In this document: piece by piece, positions 36,001-46,500 of the stretch
Layout of the letters: each line of letters opens with the position of its first letter
Numbering within the stretch: position 1 is the stretch's first letter
From: Archivesica marissinica
Lineage: Eukaryota; Mollusca; Bivalvia; Venerida; Vesicomyidae
NCBI GenBank assembly: GCA_014843695.1
Contig: CM026401.1
Span: 47,323,632 to 47,387,631, forward strand
Length of the DNA stretch: 64,000 bases
Direction of reading: 5' to 3'
The notes under the pieces: generated by a model
Told to the model about the DNA's origin: nothing
What the model saw: only the letters and a program-made list of their open reading frames with translations
The model's database searches: none
Program-made: the position numbers and the translations under genes

Positions 36001-37773
36001 AGGCCCGTAATTTGAGCCCCGCTGGAGCCGTTACGATTGTGTCCTTAGGAAAGGCATTTAAATTCCACATGCCTCTTCTCTCTCCCTCGTGGCGATGGAT
36101 TCCATCAGGAATGAGGTCTCGAGAGTGATTAGTATAAGTTATAAGAACTTGTTTCGCAATCGAGTTAAAATAAATTTGTATAAACTAAACATTGATAGAT
36201 CCGGTTGGTTCCGTTACTGACAGGGAACCAGAGGCTATCGCTTCATTCTAACTTTACATTTTCATGCCGATTTATTTGACTAAAGTACGGAGGTTGGTGC
36301 ACCCAAGTACTGGTTAACCGTTGTAGCCTGCCCAGGAAAGGTGTTGTTAGGAGAACTGCCCGCCGGCGATATAGCCTAAAATGGTGCTGATGCAGGCGTA
36401 AAACCCGAAATATAACATAACATAAATTGACTAAAGTATGTTTATAAATCACTTAAACACTTCTAAAATTATTAATCAAGAGTTTTTGACCCTACATGGG
36501 TCAGTAAATATCTTATGTAGGGTGTGTAGAAAAAACGGGGTTCTCAAACTCTCGATTACTAATTTTAGAGGTGTTTAAGTGATTTCTAAACATACATAAA
36601 ATGATTAATAGAGAATTTTACACCTTTTTTCTACTGACCCTACCCAAGATATTTACTGCTCTACCCTCCACAGCCACGTGACCCTCCACAGCCCCATGTA
36701 GGGTCACCACCTGACCACCTTTAACCAATGGAGAGGATGGAATTTAGTGGAAGGTGCAACAATAATAATTTACCTGTCTCATGCCTTGTTTTTGTGGAAA
36801 CACGGACTGTATGCCAAGAATTCTCTCGAGCAGCGATAGATATGATCCTTGTCGTAGAAACAGCAGGAAGTTGACGAGTGTGGCTACCTTAAGGCCAGTC
36901 TCAGTCCATCTCATCAGTCTGTCAATCTGGAAAACAAAATGTTTATAAAACAGTCCAACCTGTGTTAAATATTGCTTTAGAAAAGAATTCACTACTACAC
37001 TGAAAATTTGTTCAATTTGCACTGGCCAAACATGCAATTTATACATGGTCTGGTGTCCATTTTATCAAACCCGTCTTATATGCGAGTGCATGCCAAAACC
37101 CACAGATTTAAAGACCAAAGTAAGGGTTTCTTACGGAGGTTGGTTAACCGCTGGAGCCTGACCAGGTAGGGTAACGTGCGCATGGCTCAAAATAAAATCC
37201 TAGTATGAGGGGGTATCCATAATTAAGTTTTAGAAAAGAATTCACTATGACACTGAAAATGTGTTCAATTTTGCCTGCCCAGGTAGGGTAAACTGCACGT
37301 TGCTGGGCAACCGGTAGCGACGTTAATTAAAATAAAACCAAAGTAAGGGGGTCGTCTTATAGGCAAGTATGGACAGTATGACTGTACTACAAAAGCTGGT
37401 TCAGTAGTCCAGTGTTTAACACGTTTGAACCATAGGAAAGAGGTAACCATATAAGCAAGTTGCTTTCTCCTCAATCCTACATGTATGTACATAGGAAAGA
37501 GGTAACCATATAAGCAAGTTGCTTTCTCCTCAATCCTACATGTATGTACATAGGAAAGAGGTAACCATATAAGCAAGTTGCTTTCTCCTCAATCCTACAT
37601 GTATGTACATATTATGTATACGAGTCTATGTATATTTAAAGAAATAAAATATTGTTTAAACTAACACGTTTGAACCGCAAATCAAGGGATTGCAGTACAC
37701 CTAGGAACAACATAGAAAGTAACTATGATAGAAATTCTTTTAAAAAGACATCCAACAATTTTTCGAACAAAAT

Positions 37774-37817
<44 letters not shown>

Positions 37818-37853
37818 TCTCTTCTCTCTCTCCTCTCTCTCTCTCTCTCTTCT

Positions 37854-37911
<58 letters not shown>

Positions 37912-38003
37912 GTCTCTCTCTCTTCTCTCTCCTCTCCCTCTCTCTCTTCTCTCTCTCCTCTCCTCTCTCTTTCTCTCTCTCTCTCTCTCTCTTCTCTATC
38001 TCT

Positions 38004-38041
<38 letters not shown>

Positions 38042-38097
38042 CTCCTCTCTCTCTCTCTCTCCTCCTCCTCTTCTCTCTCTCTCTCCTCTCCTCTCTC

Positions 38098-38167
<70 letters not shown>

Positions 38168-38845
38168 TCTCTCTCTTCTCTCTCTCTCTCTCTCTCTCTC
38201 CCTCTCTCTCTGTCTCTCCTCCTCTCCTCTTCTTCTTCCTCTGATGGATTTTGCTGAAATTTTATGGATATATAGAAATATGGTTTAGGAGAAAATTTGG
38301 TCAAGGCGTGTGCTCAGGACGGTCAGCGAAGTGTCCTCTCCCATTGACCTCGATAGTACAGTATGCATGCTTGTAACCCAAAAATGAAGCAAGAGAGATA
38401 TATAGTTTGATATGGAACACATATAGGAAACCGCATACGACTTCAAATAATCCATACCCTGTGACCTTCGAAGGTTGACCATCCAAGGTCAAATCATAGT
38501 CATGTGAAATGAAGCATTTGTTCTTGTGTCAACTACAAGTTCGGACGGGAGGGGGGGGGGGGTGCATTTCTCCGGGTGCTATTCTCCAGTTATAGTTGCT
38601 TTTAAAACGTTATCTGTTTATTTTTGAAAAACACAAACCTTTTCCCTCCATTTTTCTAAATGAAGCAGATTGATGAGATCATGTGACCTGTCCCTCAACC
38701 ATGGACAGCCAATCAGAAGGCAGGCATACAGTAACTTCTGTCTGTAAGAGATCCACTGATTGGTTGACGACTGGGCATGCTTATTAAGGTACTTCAAATT
38801 CAACATGGCCTGACCCAAAGTTGACTCTGATGCCTTGATGGAAAA
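32932..38845 (-). CDS. PEX2: Peroxisome biogenesis factor 2 (PEX2), last five coding exons
   Basis: Gene-level entry. Exons on the minus strand: 38845-38639, 36926-36774, 34876-34829, 33629-33426 and 33045-32932, all with consensus AG/GT borders except one GTTTGT donor. They encode 241 residues plus TGA. Similarity to PEX2 is clear in FEYMTRELLWHGF, LLERILGIQSVF and LPLINFQKLK. A C3HC4 RING is complete: CAIC, CPH, CYFC in the fourth exon here and CPLC in the last. PEX2 forms, with PEX10 and PEX12, the peroxisomal-membrane ubiquitin ligase that ubiquitinates the import receptor PEX5. Animal PEX2 is about 300 residues, so roughly 60 N-terminal residues, up to the TIYSKNATVGQ-like region, are missing and should lie upstream (to the right). 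Every exon here is a whole number of codons. Confidence 0.93.
33426..33629 (-). CDS. PEX2: PEX2 exon, 68 codons, first part of RING
   Basis: Acceptor CTTATTTTCAG, donor TTCAG/GTACGG. Begins EFLFFVLPLINFQKLK and ends with six of the eight RING zinc ligands: C43, C46, C58, H60, C63 and C66 of the exon. The exon ends CYFCVQ. Confidence 0.93.
33688..33994 (+). mobile_element. MITE, CAGGG-ended family (307 bp)
   Basis: Inverted ends CAGGGATCATTCTAG and CTAGAATGAACCCTG enclose CGCCCTAGGGACCCTGACTT, an A-run, and CACTGGCCCATTATAAAGCA. No coding capacity. Flanks here do not give a clear target duplication. It lies in a PEX2 intron. Other copies are at 42039, 51556 and 62921, with degraded ones elsewhere. 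Confidence 0.88.
34045..34368. repeat. Tandem array, about 28-bp unit, 12 copies
   Basis: The unit is GGACATCAAACTTGTGAGCC + CTAGGAAA, with AGGTCAGG and ACACTGGTGAGCCCC variants. It lies in a PEX2 intron. Confidence 0.93.
34417..34649 (+). mobile_element. tRNA-derived SINE, family 2
   Basis: Begins GGAAGTCGTGATATCGCAGT and ends TTTGTATAAAC; a small duplication gives GAGAGAGAGTG in the tail. It lies antisense in a PEX2 intron. Confidence 0.9.
34829..34876 (-). CDS. PEX2: PEX2 exon, 16 codons
   Basis: A 48-bp exon with acceptor TTGTTTTGCAG and donor TTTTCA/GTAAGT. Encodes VTFEYMTRELLWHGFS, a signature of PEX2. It joins in phase 0 on both sides. Confidence 0.93.
35020..35216 (-). mobile_element. 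tRNA-derived SINE, family 3
   Basis: Reverse copy: the tail complement CGAAGCAAGTTTTAACAAC, then GGAGGAAACCGGAGAAAACC and the head complement GAGGATCGAACCCGGGTCGC. It lies within a PEX2 intron, in the same sense as the gene. Confidence 0.85.
35352..35526 (+). mobile_element. Partial MITE, CAGGG-ended family
   Basis: TAGAGGGTGACATGGACGAG, then CACCCTTGGGACCCTGAATT, an A-run, and ACACTGGACATTGTAAAGCA. The right end is missing after ATTGTATTTAATG. Confidence 0.75.
35686..35868. mobile_element. Chimeric family-1 SINE fragments in opposite orientations
   Basis: A forward head piece (AATCCAGGGATCGCAGGTTC) is joined directly to a reversed tail and body (ACGTTTATTTATCGTCGTTC, then AAAGACTGTTAATTTTATTA) ending in a reversed head. 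It looks like two copies joined by deletion. Confidence 0.7.
35955..36187 (+). mobile_element. tRNA-derived SINE, family 2
   Basis: Begins GGAAGTCGTGATAGCTCAGT and ends AAATTTGTATAAACT. The anticodon-loop equivalent differs from the 4467 copy (TTCACGT rather than CTCAGGT). Confidence 0.9.
36430..36600. repeat. Inverted repeat in a PEX2 intron
   Basis: An arm near 36434-36476 (ATCACTTAAACACTTCTAAA) pairs with 36552-36595 (GAGGTGTTTAAGTGATT) with a few mismatches. The loop carries CCTACATGGGTCAGTAAATA. It may be the core of a foldback element. Confidence 0.65.
36774..36926 (-). CDS. PEX2: PEX2 exon, 51 codons
   Basis: Acceptor TTGTTTTCCAG, donor GACAG/GTAAAT. Encodes a hydrophobic segment, VATLVNFLLFLRQGSYLSLL, followed by ERILGIQSVF, a strongly PEX2-like stretch in the membrane region. 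Confidence 0.92.
37431..37607. repeat. 59-bp direct repeat, three copies
   Basis: The unit is CATAGGAAAGAGGTAACCAT, then ATAAGCAAGTTGCTTTCTCC, then TCAATCCTACATGTATGTA. Copies are almost identical. The preceding sequence (37265-37330) resembles a family-1 SINE tail. Confidence 0.93.
37776..38233. repeat. (CT)n tract, about 460 bp, interrupted
   Basis: Nearly pure CT dinucleotide with TCTTCTC, CCTCTCC and TAT interruptions. On the PEX2 sense strand it is (GA)n. Open frames over it are artefacts. Confidence 0.97.
38245..38600. repeat. Dispersed repeat, copy 1
   Basis: TTTGCTGAAATTTTATGGAT, GGTCAGCGAAGTGTCC and a G-run before TGCATTTCTC match the order of motifs at 45540-45760. Class unknown. 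Confidence 0.6.
38639..38845 (-). CDS. PEX2: PEX2 exon, 69 codons
   Basis: Acceptor ATATTTTCAG before TTTTCCATC; donor AAAAG/GTTTGT, a weaker donor than the others. Encodes FSIKASESTLGQAMLNLKY at its start and HLEKWREK at its end. It corresponds to the region after the first membrane-associated part of PEX2. Confidence 0.88.
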
Positions 38846-38894
38846 CTGAAAATATAAAGAAACAACTTTATAGCAAAATTGTGAAACATAAAAT

Positions 38895-39993
38895 GATTAA
38901 AACACCTCTAATCTAGGAATTATTATTGATTAGTTGATACATTCACCTAGATCTAGGAATTATTATTGATTAGTTTATACATTCATCTAGATCTAGGCAT
39001 CATTATTGATTAGTTGATACATTCACCTAGATCTAGGCATTATTATTGATTAGTTTATACATTCACCTAGATCTAGGCATTATTATTGATTAGTTGATAC
39101 ATTCACCTAGATCTAGGCATTATTATTGATTAGTTTATACATAATCTAGATCTAGGATTATAAAAACAACAAAACCAAAAAAACACACCAACAACACAAA
39201 AACAAACCAAACAAAAAAACAAACAAAAAAAAAAAACACACCAACACAAAAAAACACACCAACAACACAACAAACACCTAGATCTAGGAATCATTATTGA
39301 TAGTGATACATCACTGATAGGCATTATTATTGATTAGTTTAAACATTCACCTAGATATAGGCATCATATTGATTAGTATACATTCACCTAGATCTAGGAA
39401 TATTGATTAGTTTATACATTCATCTAGATCTAGGAATTATTATTGATTAGTTGATACATTCACCTAGATCTAGGCATTATTATTGATTAGTTTATACATT
39501 CACCTAGATCTAGGCATTATTATTGATTAGTTTATACATTCACCTAGATCTAGGCATCATTATTGATTAGTTGATACATTCACCTAGATCTAGGCATCAT
39601 TATTGATTAGTTGATACATTCACCTAGATCTAGGCATTATTATTGATTAGTTTATACATTCACCTAGATCTAGGCATTATTATTGATTAGTTGATACATT
39701 CACCTAGATCTAGGCATTATTATTGATTAGTTTATACATTCATCTAGATCTAGGAATTATTATTGATTAGTTGATACATTCACCTAGATCTAGGCATTAT
39801 TATTGATTAGTTTATACATTCACCTAGATCTAGGCATTATTATTGATTAGTTGATACATTCACCTAGATCTAGGCATTATTATTGATTAGTTTATACATT
39901 CACCTAGATCTAGGCATCATTATTGATTAGTTTATACATTCACCTAGATCTGGGCATTATTATTGATTAGTTTATACATTCACCTAGATCTAG
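38895..39993. repeat. Tandem array, 40-bp unit, about 25 copies, interrupted
   Basis: The unit is CACCTAGATCTAGGCATTAT + TATTGATTAGTTTATACATT. An A/C-rich patch at 39160-39278 interrupts it, and the two or three units beside the patch are truncated. TTGATACATT and TTTATACATT versions alternate in part. Confidence 0.95.
39160..39278. repeat. A/C-rich low-complexity interruption
   Basis: Repeats of AAAAAAACACACCAACAACAC with no resemblance to the 40-bp unit; similar in style to the patch at 18976-19376. Confidence 0.85.
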
Positions 39994-40012
39994 AGTCAAT
40001 CAAAACGATCCT

Positions 40013-40692
40013 GTAAATTTATTTTAGCTCTACAGTCAAACCCGAGTTAGTGGTCACCTCTATTAATCAACCAACCTGTATTAAACAGCCTGTTTTCAGA
40101 TTCCCAATATGTTATTTCATTATACATTTGACCTCTATTTATATTAAGCCGCCACCTGTGCTAAGCAGCAGCTTTCCATTTCAGATTCCCAATGTGTTAT
40201 TTCATTATACATTTGACCTCTATTAAGCTGCCACCTGTGCTAACCCCAGCTTTCTATCTGAGATTACCTTCCTTGGCTGGCTGCTTAAGACAGGTTGGCC
40301 TGTATTACAAAATAAATTCATCTAAAATTAGTTTAATCGCTTTCAAAACCTCATTCCTGATAGAATCCATTGCCACAAAGAAGAGGAAAAAGAACATGTT
40401 GTCGTATGTGTCTTGCAGGGTCTTAGCGGGGGCTCAAACTAACAACCTTTTGGAAGGTTACCAGGTGGCACCGTATACATTGCACCGCAAACAGATTTGT
40501 TGTCATGCTCTATTAAGCAGCCAACCTGTGTTAGTGGTCACCTCTATTAAGCAGCCAACCTGTATTAAGCAGCCATAGGTTCTCAATATGTTGTTCTATT
40601 ATAAATTTGACATCTATTAAGCAGCCAAACGTCAAAAACAGTCACTTTTTGTGATCCATTGGTGGCTGCTTAAGACAGGTTTGACTGTCATC
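40013..40692. mobile_element. Composite of AAGCAGCC-type element fragments and a SINE fragment
   Basis: Ends are inverted: CAGTCAAACCCGAGTTAGTG on the left and GCTTAAGACAGGTTTGACTG on the right, with many TATTAAGCAGCCAACCTGT repeats inside. A fragment like the family-2 SINE body (AACCTCATTCCTGATAGAAT) is embedded at about 40310-40400. A related, shorter element is at 57187-57360. Confidence 0.7.
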
Positions 40693-41243
40693 GACAATCC
40701 TAGGAATCCATTTGACATTGTCTATGTGTAAATTCATTTTGATGCTACTGGTCTATGGTCGACAATCATAGACAATCATAGGAATCCATTTGACATTGTC
40801 TATGTGTACATTCATTTTGATGCTACTGGTCTATGGTCGACAATCATAGACAATCATAGGAATCCATTTGACATTGTATATGTGTACATTCATTTTAATG
40901 CTGCTGGTCTATGGTTGACAATCCTAGACAATTATAGGAATCCATTTGACATTGTCTATGTGTAAATTCATTTTGATACTGCTGGTCTATGGTCGACAAC
41001 CATAGACAATCATAGGAATCCATTTGACATTGTCTATGTGTACATTCATTTTGATACTGCTTGTCTATGGTCGACAATCGTAGACAATCATAGGAATCCA
41101 TTTGACATTGTCTGTGTAAATTCATTTTGATGCTACTGGTCTATGGTCGACAATCCTAGACAATCATAGGAATTCATTTGACATTGTCTGTGTAAAGTCA
41201 TTTTGATGCTACTGGTCTATGGTCGACAATCCTAGACAATTAT
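40693..41243. repeat. Tandem array, 78-bp unit, 7 copies
   Basis: The unit contains TCGACAATCATAGACAATCA, TAGGAATCCATTTGACATTG, TCTATGTGTACATTCATTTT and GATGCTACTGGTCTATGG. Two units lack four bases of TATGTGTA. Confidence 0.93.
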
Positions 41244-42000
41244 AGAAGTCAAGATACAGAAGAGGTTCCAATTCTAGAAGTGTCTATGGATTCTTTTACA
41301 TGTCCGGTGTGTATATAGCATCGGTGTGTATATAGCATCGGTGTGTATATAGCATCGGTGTGTATATAGCATCGGTGTATATATAGCATCGGTGTATATA
41401 TAGCATTGGTGTATATATAGCATCAGTGTATATATAGCATCGGTGTATATATAGCATCAGTGTATATATAGCATCAGTGTATATATAGCATCGGTGTAGC
41501 ATCGGTGTGTATATAGCATCGGTGTGTATATAGCATCGGTGTGTATATAGCATCGGTGTATATATAGCATCGGTGTATATATAGCATCGGTGTATATATA
41601 GCATCAGTGTATATATAGCATCGGTGTATATATAGCATCGGTGTATATATAGCATCAGTGTATATATAGCATCAGTGTATATATAGCATCGGTGTAGCAT
41701 CGGTGTGTATATAGCATCGGTGTGTATATAGCATCGGTGTAGCATCGGTGTATATATAGCATCGGTGTATATATAGCATCAGTGTATATATAGCATCGGT
41801 GTAGCATCGGTGTATATATAGCATCGGTGTATATATAGCATCGGTGTGTATATAGCATCGGTAAATGAGACCTTGGTTTAAAGTCCCATCTGAAAAACTG
41901 TTAATATTATTAGGGACAGTCGGTGGGATCGAACGTGCGATCCCCGGATTCGCAGTCCAACGTGTTGACCACTGACCTGTCTGTTATTAGTTATACTAAC
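41244..42000 (-). mobile_element. Family-1 SINE split by a tandem array
   Basis: The left part (about 41244-41308, GATTCTTTTACATGTCCGGT) and right part (41864-42000, GAGACCTTGGTTTAAAGTCC and a head with GGGATCGAACGTGCGATCCC) are consecutive pieces of one reversed SINE. Between them lies a 17-bp-unit array whose unit matches the missing piece. Confidence 0.75.
41309..41863. repeat. Tandem array, 17-bp unit, about 32 copies, within a SINE
   Basis: The unit is GGTGTATATATAGCATC or GGTGTGTATATAGCATC, with four short GGTGTAGCATC units. The SINE consensus at this point is GGTGTAAAGCACC, so the unit looks like that segment with a TA expansion. GTGTGT and GTATAT versions come in blocks, giving a higher-order pattern. 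Confidence 0.95.
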
Positions 42001-42038
42001 ACAATACATACATAAACCTTTTTTTAAATTATCCTATG

Positions 42039-42348
42039 CAGGGATCATTCTAGAGGGCGATGTGGGCGAAATTGTCGCCCTAGGGACCCTGACTTCGCCC
42101 TCTGGGGGCCCCACTTCTCCCTAATAATTTTTTTTTTTTTTTTGGTTTTTACGATTTTCAAACAAAATTGTGTCTAGTAAGATACACTGGCCCATTATAA
42201 AGCACTCCTTCTATTCAACTGTTGTATTTAATGGTTGTACTGTGCATTTTAACCCTATTTTGCAGAAGTATATTAAAGAACACCATTTAAGGAAGCGATC
42301 ATGCGCTTTCTCACTTCTCACAAAAATTCTGACCTAGAATGAACCCTG
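42039..42348 (+). mobile_element. MITE, CAGGG-ended family (310 bp) with 5-bp target duplication
   Basis: Full copy with ends CAGGGATCATTCTAG and CTAGAATGAACCCTG. It is flanked by CTATG at 42034-42038 and again at 42349-42353. Non-coding. Confidence 0.9.
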
Positions 42349-42357
42349 CTATGTGTG

Positions 42358-42585
42358 TGTGTTTTACGTTTATAGAGGATAGTGCAATGATACAGACAGA
42401 GACCCATTCCAAAGTCTCCTCTGGTTATTTTACGTGCATGGTGTACAGCACCGACACGAGACCTCGGCTTAAAGTCCCATCTGAAAGACTGTTAATTTTA
42501 TTATGGTCAGACGGGGGATCGAACCTGCGATCCCTGGATTACAAGTCCAGCATGTTACTTACCACTGGACTACAGATCCGCCTGT
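42358..42585 (-). mobile_element. tRNA-derived SINE, family 1
   Basis: Reversed copy: TTTTACGTTTATAGAGGATA, GTGCATGGTGTACAGCACC, then a head with GGGGGATCGAACCTGCGATC. Tail-proximal sequence is deleted. Confidence 0.85.
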
Positions 42586-43332
42586 TAAATTGTCCTACAA
42601 TGTACCTTTTGAAACATTTAAATATGAAAGGTGTAACTTTATCTGCCTGTGTTTAAACAATATGGTGTACTTAGGTTACTAAACAATGTAAAATTGGTTT
42701 TATCAGGTTTGTTTAAATATAAAAAGTCAATTTTCGATTTTTCAAAGTGAAACATTTGGCCCATGGATTTTTTTGAGACTGTCACCAAATCTTTACTCGG
42801 CATTTTTAATTACCCCCAAGAGGTCAAACTGAGCAAAAGTAAACTTCTATAATAAATATGGACGCTTCAACGAGTTAATGATTAGGCCGAACACATACAT
42901 TAATTTTGGCTAATAAAGCTATTGTTCCAAATAGAACAATAGTATGACTATGAAATTTCCATTTAAACGCATTTGAATGGATTTAGTATATGTTAATGCT
43001 ATACCTATGCACAGATCTAATTACGGTGTGGTTAATACAATACGTTACAGGGAAATCATGAGAGAACTTCATTGATTTACTCATGTACATGTATTCATTA
43101 CATACAGCGAAATTAAAATTAATAATGAATAAATGAAACTGGGTAACTACAATGGTTAACATTTCAACAAGGGTTTAGATATTTAGACATTTACACGTTA
43201 GCAAATTATAAATAGTTCATTATCACAGTTCTTGTTGTGTAAAACTGAGAAAAAGCTCTCGCAATTGAAGTCGGCCAAGAGCATATTGCTAGATCAGATG
43301 AATATAAAATAGAATTTTAATAAATTCTGAAA
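42586..43332. other. Unassigned region upstream of the first exon of the plus-strand gene
   Basis: AT-rich; it probably contains the promoter and 5' UTR of the gene starting at 43333, but I see no decisive TATA or initiator. I looked here on the minus strand for the missing N-terminal PEX2 exon and did not find it. Confidence 0.4.
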
Positions 43333-43530
43333 ATGGCGGATATAACAGATGTCACTAGAGGGAATTCAACAACTGAGAAGACGTCACAAGTTAAAATTGT
43401 GGTGACGGAGGCGTCACAAGAAGATGAACATTACCAGGATGCACCAGAAAACATGGCGTCGCCCGACATATCACTAGATAAGTCATATGACGCAGCGGGG
43501 AGCTTCGCCGAAGCTGATACAAGCTTACAG
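43333..43530 (+). CDS. Unrecognised gene, exon 1 (start)
   Basis: ATG at 43333 with A at -3 and G at +4. 66 codons end SFAEADTSLQ, followed by the donor CAG/GTAACA. Reading on would reach TGA after six codons, as expected for an intron. Confidence 0.5.
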
Positions 43531-46500
43531 GTAACAAGGAATTCATTTTGAATTGATATCACTGCTGAAGATGGGTTAATTTTGATTGAAATACTAAACT
43601 CTTTCGGTTATTAGCTTATTTTTAAAATTCAAGGGCAATAACTCTGGACTAAGGAATTGTTGATTAATAGTATATTTAATTGATTTGCCAATTTGGATTA
43701 AATTCTGTTTATTTTCAAGACATTGGTCTGGCTGGAAGAATATATTTTAGTAATACAAGGAAGGGCAATAACTCTCTAACTAACTGAAGGAATTAGAAAA
43801 TAATAATGTATTTGGCTTGACACAAGTCAGAATGGAGATACATAGTTGTACTAACTTGGATTAAATTCTGTCTATATTCAAGATATTGATCTGGATGAAT
43901 ACATTTTAGTAATTCAAAGGGCAATAACTCTCAACCTACTGAAGGATTTAAAATAATATTTGGCAACAAGCAACACTGTATGGGGATAAAAATTCGTAAA
44001 ACAGTTCATTAAATTCCATCTGATAATTTTAACGATTTTGAATGGCTTGGATGGACATTAATAATGTGTTTTCAGTAAAGCAAGGGCATACAGATTTATT
44101 TTAGCTCGATTGTGAAATTTGTCAACATAATAATTATGCGATACATTTCAACTCCATGTATGCAGGGTTCCCGGTGTCGGTCGCCAATTGCACCAAAAAA
44201 CAAATATTGGCGCTAAATTTTGTGAATTGGCGAAAATATTTGGCGCAACATTTTTGTTTTCATTTTTTTTTTTGGCGCATGTTTTGTCAAATATTTATGG
44301 CTTTTTAGTTGGCTCCACATTTTTTTAATTGGCTCCAGTGTTTTTCAATTGGCGACAGAAGTGGCGCAGACAAACATTCAGACAGAGGGAACCTTGGTAT
44401 GTCTTGGTATTTCATTATAACTAAGTAATACATTATTCTATAACTATCTACAAACAAGCTTGTATCCAAATGAATATAGATATCATAAATGGGCCTTAAA
44501 TTGTTACACAATACAAGTTGCATTGAAAGACTAGGTCAGTATGAATGGTATTGAAAGACTAGATTAGTATGAGTGGTATTGAAAGACTAGGTCAATATGA
44601 GTGGTATTGAAAGACTAGGTCAGTATGAGTGGTATTGAAAGAAAAGGTCAGTATGAGTGGCATTTAAAGACTAGGTCAGTATGAGTGATATTGAAAGACT
44701 AGATTAGTATGAGTGATATTGAAAGACTAGGTCAATATGAGTGGTATTGAACGACTAGGTTAATATGAGTGGTATTGAAAGACTAGGTCAATATGAGTGG
44801 TATTGAAATACTAGGTCAATGAGTGATATTGAAAGACTAGATTAGTATGAGTGGTATTGAAAGACTAGGTCAATATGAGTGGTATTGAAAGACTAGGTTA
44901 ATATGAGTGGTATTGAAAGACTAGGTCAGTATGAGTGGCATTGAAAGGTCAGTATGAGTGGTATTGAAAGACTAGGTCAATATGAGTGGTATTGAAAGAC
45001 TAGGTCAGTATGAGTGGTATTGAAAGACTAGATTAGTATGAGTGGTATTGAAAGACTAGGTCAATATGAGTGGTATTGAAAGACTAGGTTAATATGAGTG
45101 GTATTGAAAGACTAGGTCAGTATGAGTGGCATTGAAAGGTCAGTATGAGTGGCATTGAAAGACTAGGTCAATATGAGTGGTATTGAAAGACTAGGTCAAT
45201 ATGAGTGGTATTGAAAGACTAGGTCAGTATGAGTGGTATTGAAAGACTAGGTCAGTGTGAGTGGTATTGAAAGACTAGGTCAGTATGAGTGGTATTGAAA
45301 GACTAGGTCAGTATGAGTGGTATTGAAAGACTAGGTCAATATGAGTGGTATTGAAAGACTAGGTCAGTATGAGTGGTATTGAAAGACTAGGTCAGTGTGA
45401 GTGGTATTGAAAGACTAGGTCAATATGAGTGGCATTGAAAGGTCAGTATGAGTGGCATTGAAAGAATAAGGTCAATATGAGTGGCATTGAAAGGTCAGTA
45501 TGAGTGGCATTGAAAGAAAAGGTCATTCTAATTAACATCGTTGATGAATTTTGCTGACACTTTGTGGATATATGGAGGGTTGGTCTAGCAGTAAGTGATT
45601 CAAGTTTGGGATAAATTGGCCACGGACGGTCTGTGGTCAGGGCAAGGAGAGTCGGTGAAGTGTCCACTCCACCTGACTAATGTTATACCAAGTGCTGTAA
45701 GATCAAGCATATATCGACACGGGGGTTTGCATTTCTCAATTCAATGTTATTCTCAAGTTGTGGAAGTCATGATAGCTCAGTGGTTGCGCGTTTGCTTCAT
45801 GTGCGAAAGGCCTGGAGTTTGAGCCCCGCTGGAGCCGTTAATAGTGGACCCTTAGGCAAGGCATTTAAATTCCACATGCCTCTTCTCTCTCCCTCGTGGC
45901 GATGGATTCCACCAGGAATGAGATCTCGAGAGTGATTAATATAAGTTAATATAAGCTCAAATAAATTTGTATAAACTAAGTGGTTTCTATATTTATAGCT
46001 TAATGGAAGTGTGGATCACGTACGCGATGTGTCAGGTGATCAGGAACGGTTTGATGATGCCAATGAATCGCTGAAACTTGATCTCAATGGAACAGCCAAC
46101 ATGGATGACAAGACAAAGGTAAGCTTAAGATGATGTTGATGAGATTAGAGATGAGATTCATGGCGTAACAACAAAGGACAAGACGAAGGTAGGATTACGA
46201 TGGTGTCAATGAGATTAGTGATTAGGTTCATGGTATAACAACAATGGACAAGACGAAGGTAGGATTACGATGGTGTCGATGAGATTAGTGATGGGGTTCA
46301 TGGTATAACAACAATGGACAAGACGAAGGTAGGATTACGGTGGTGTCGATGAGATTAGTGATGGGGTTCATGGTGCAAAAACCAATAACTGAATGACAAG
46401 AGGAAGGTAGGATTACAATGGTGTCGATGAGATTAGAGCGATGAGATTAGAGATGGGGTTCATGGTATAACAACAATGGACAAGACGAAGGTAGGATTAC

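Noticed and set aside
37652..38288. Leucine/serine-rich frames of 187-201 codons and an arginine/glutamate-rich reverse frame
   Set aside because: Translation of a (CT)n tract.
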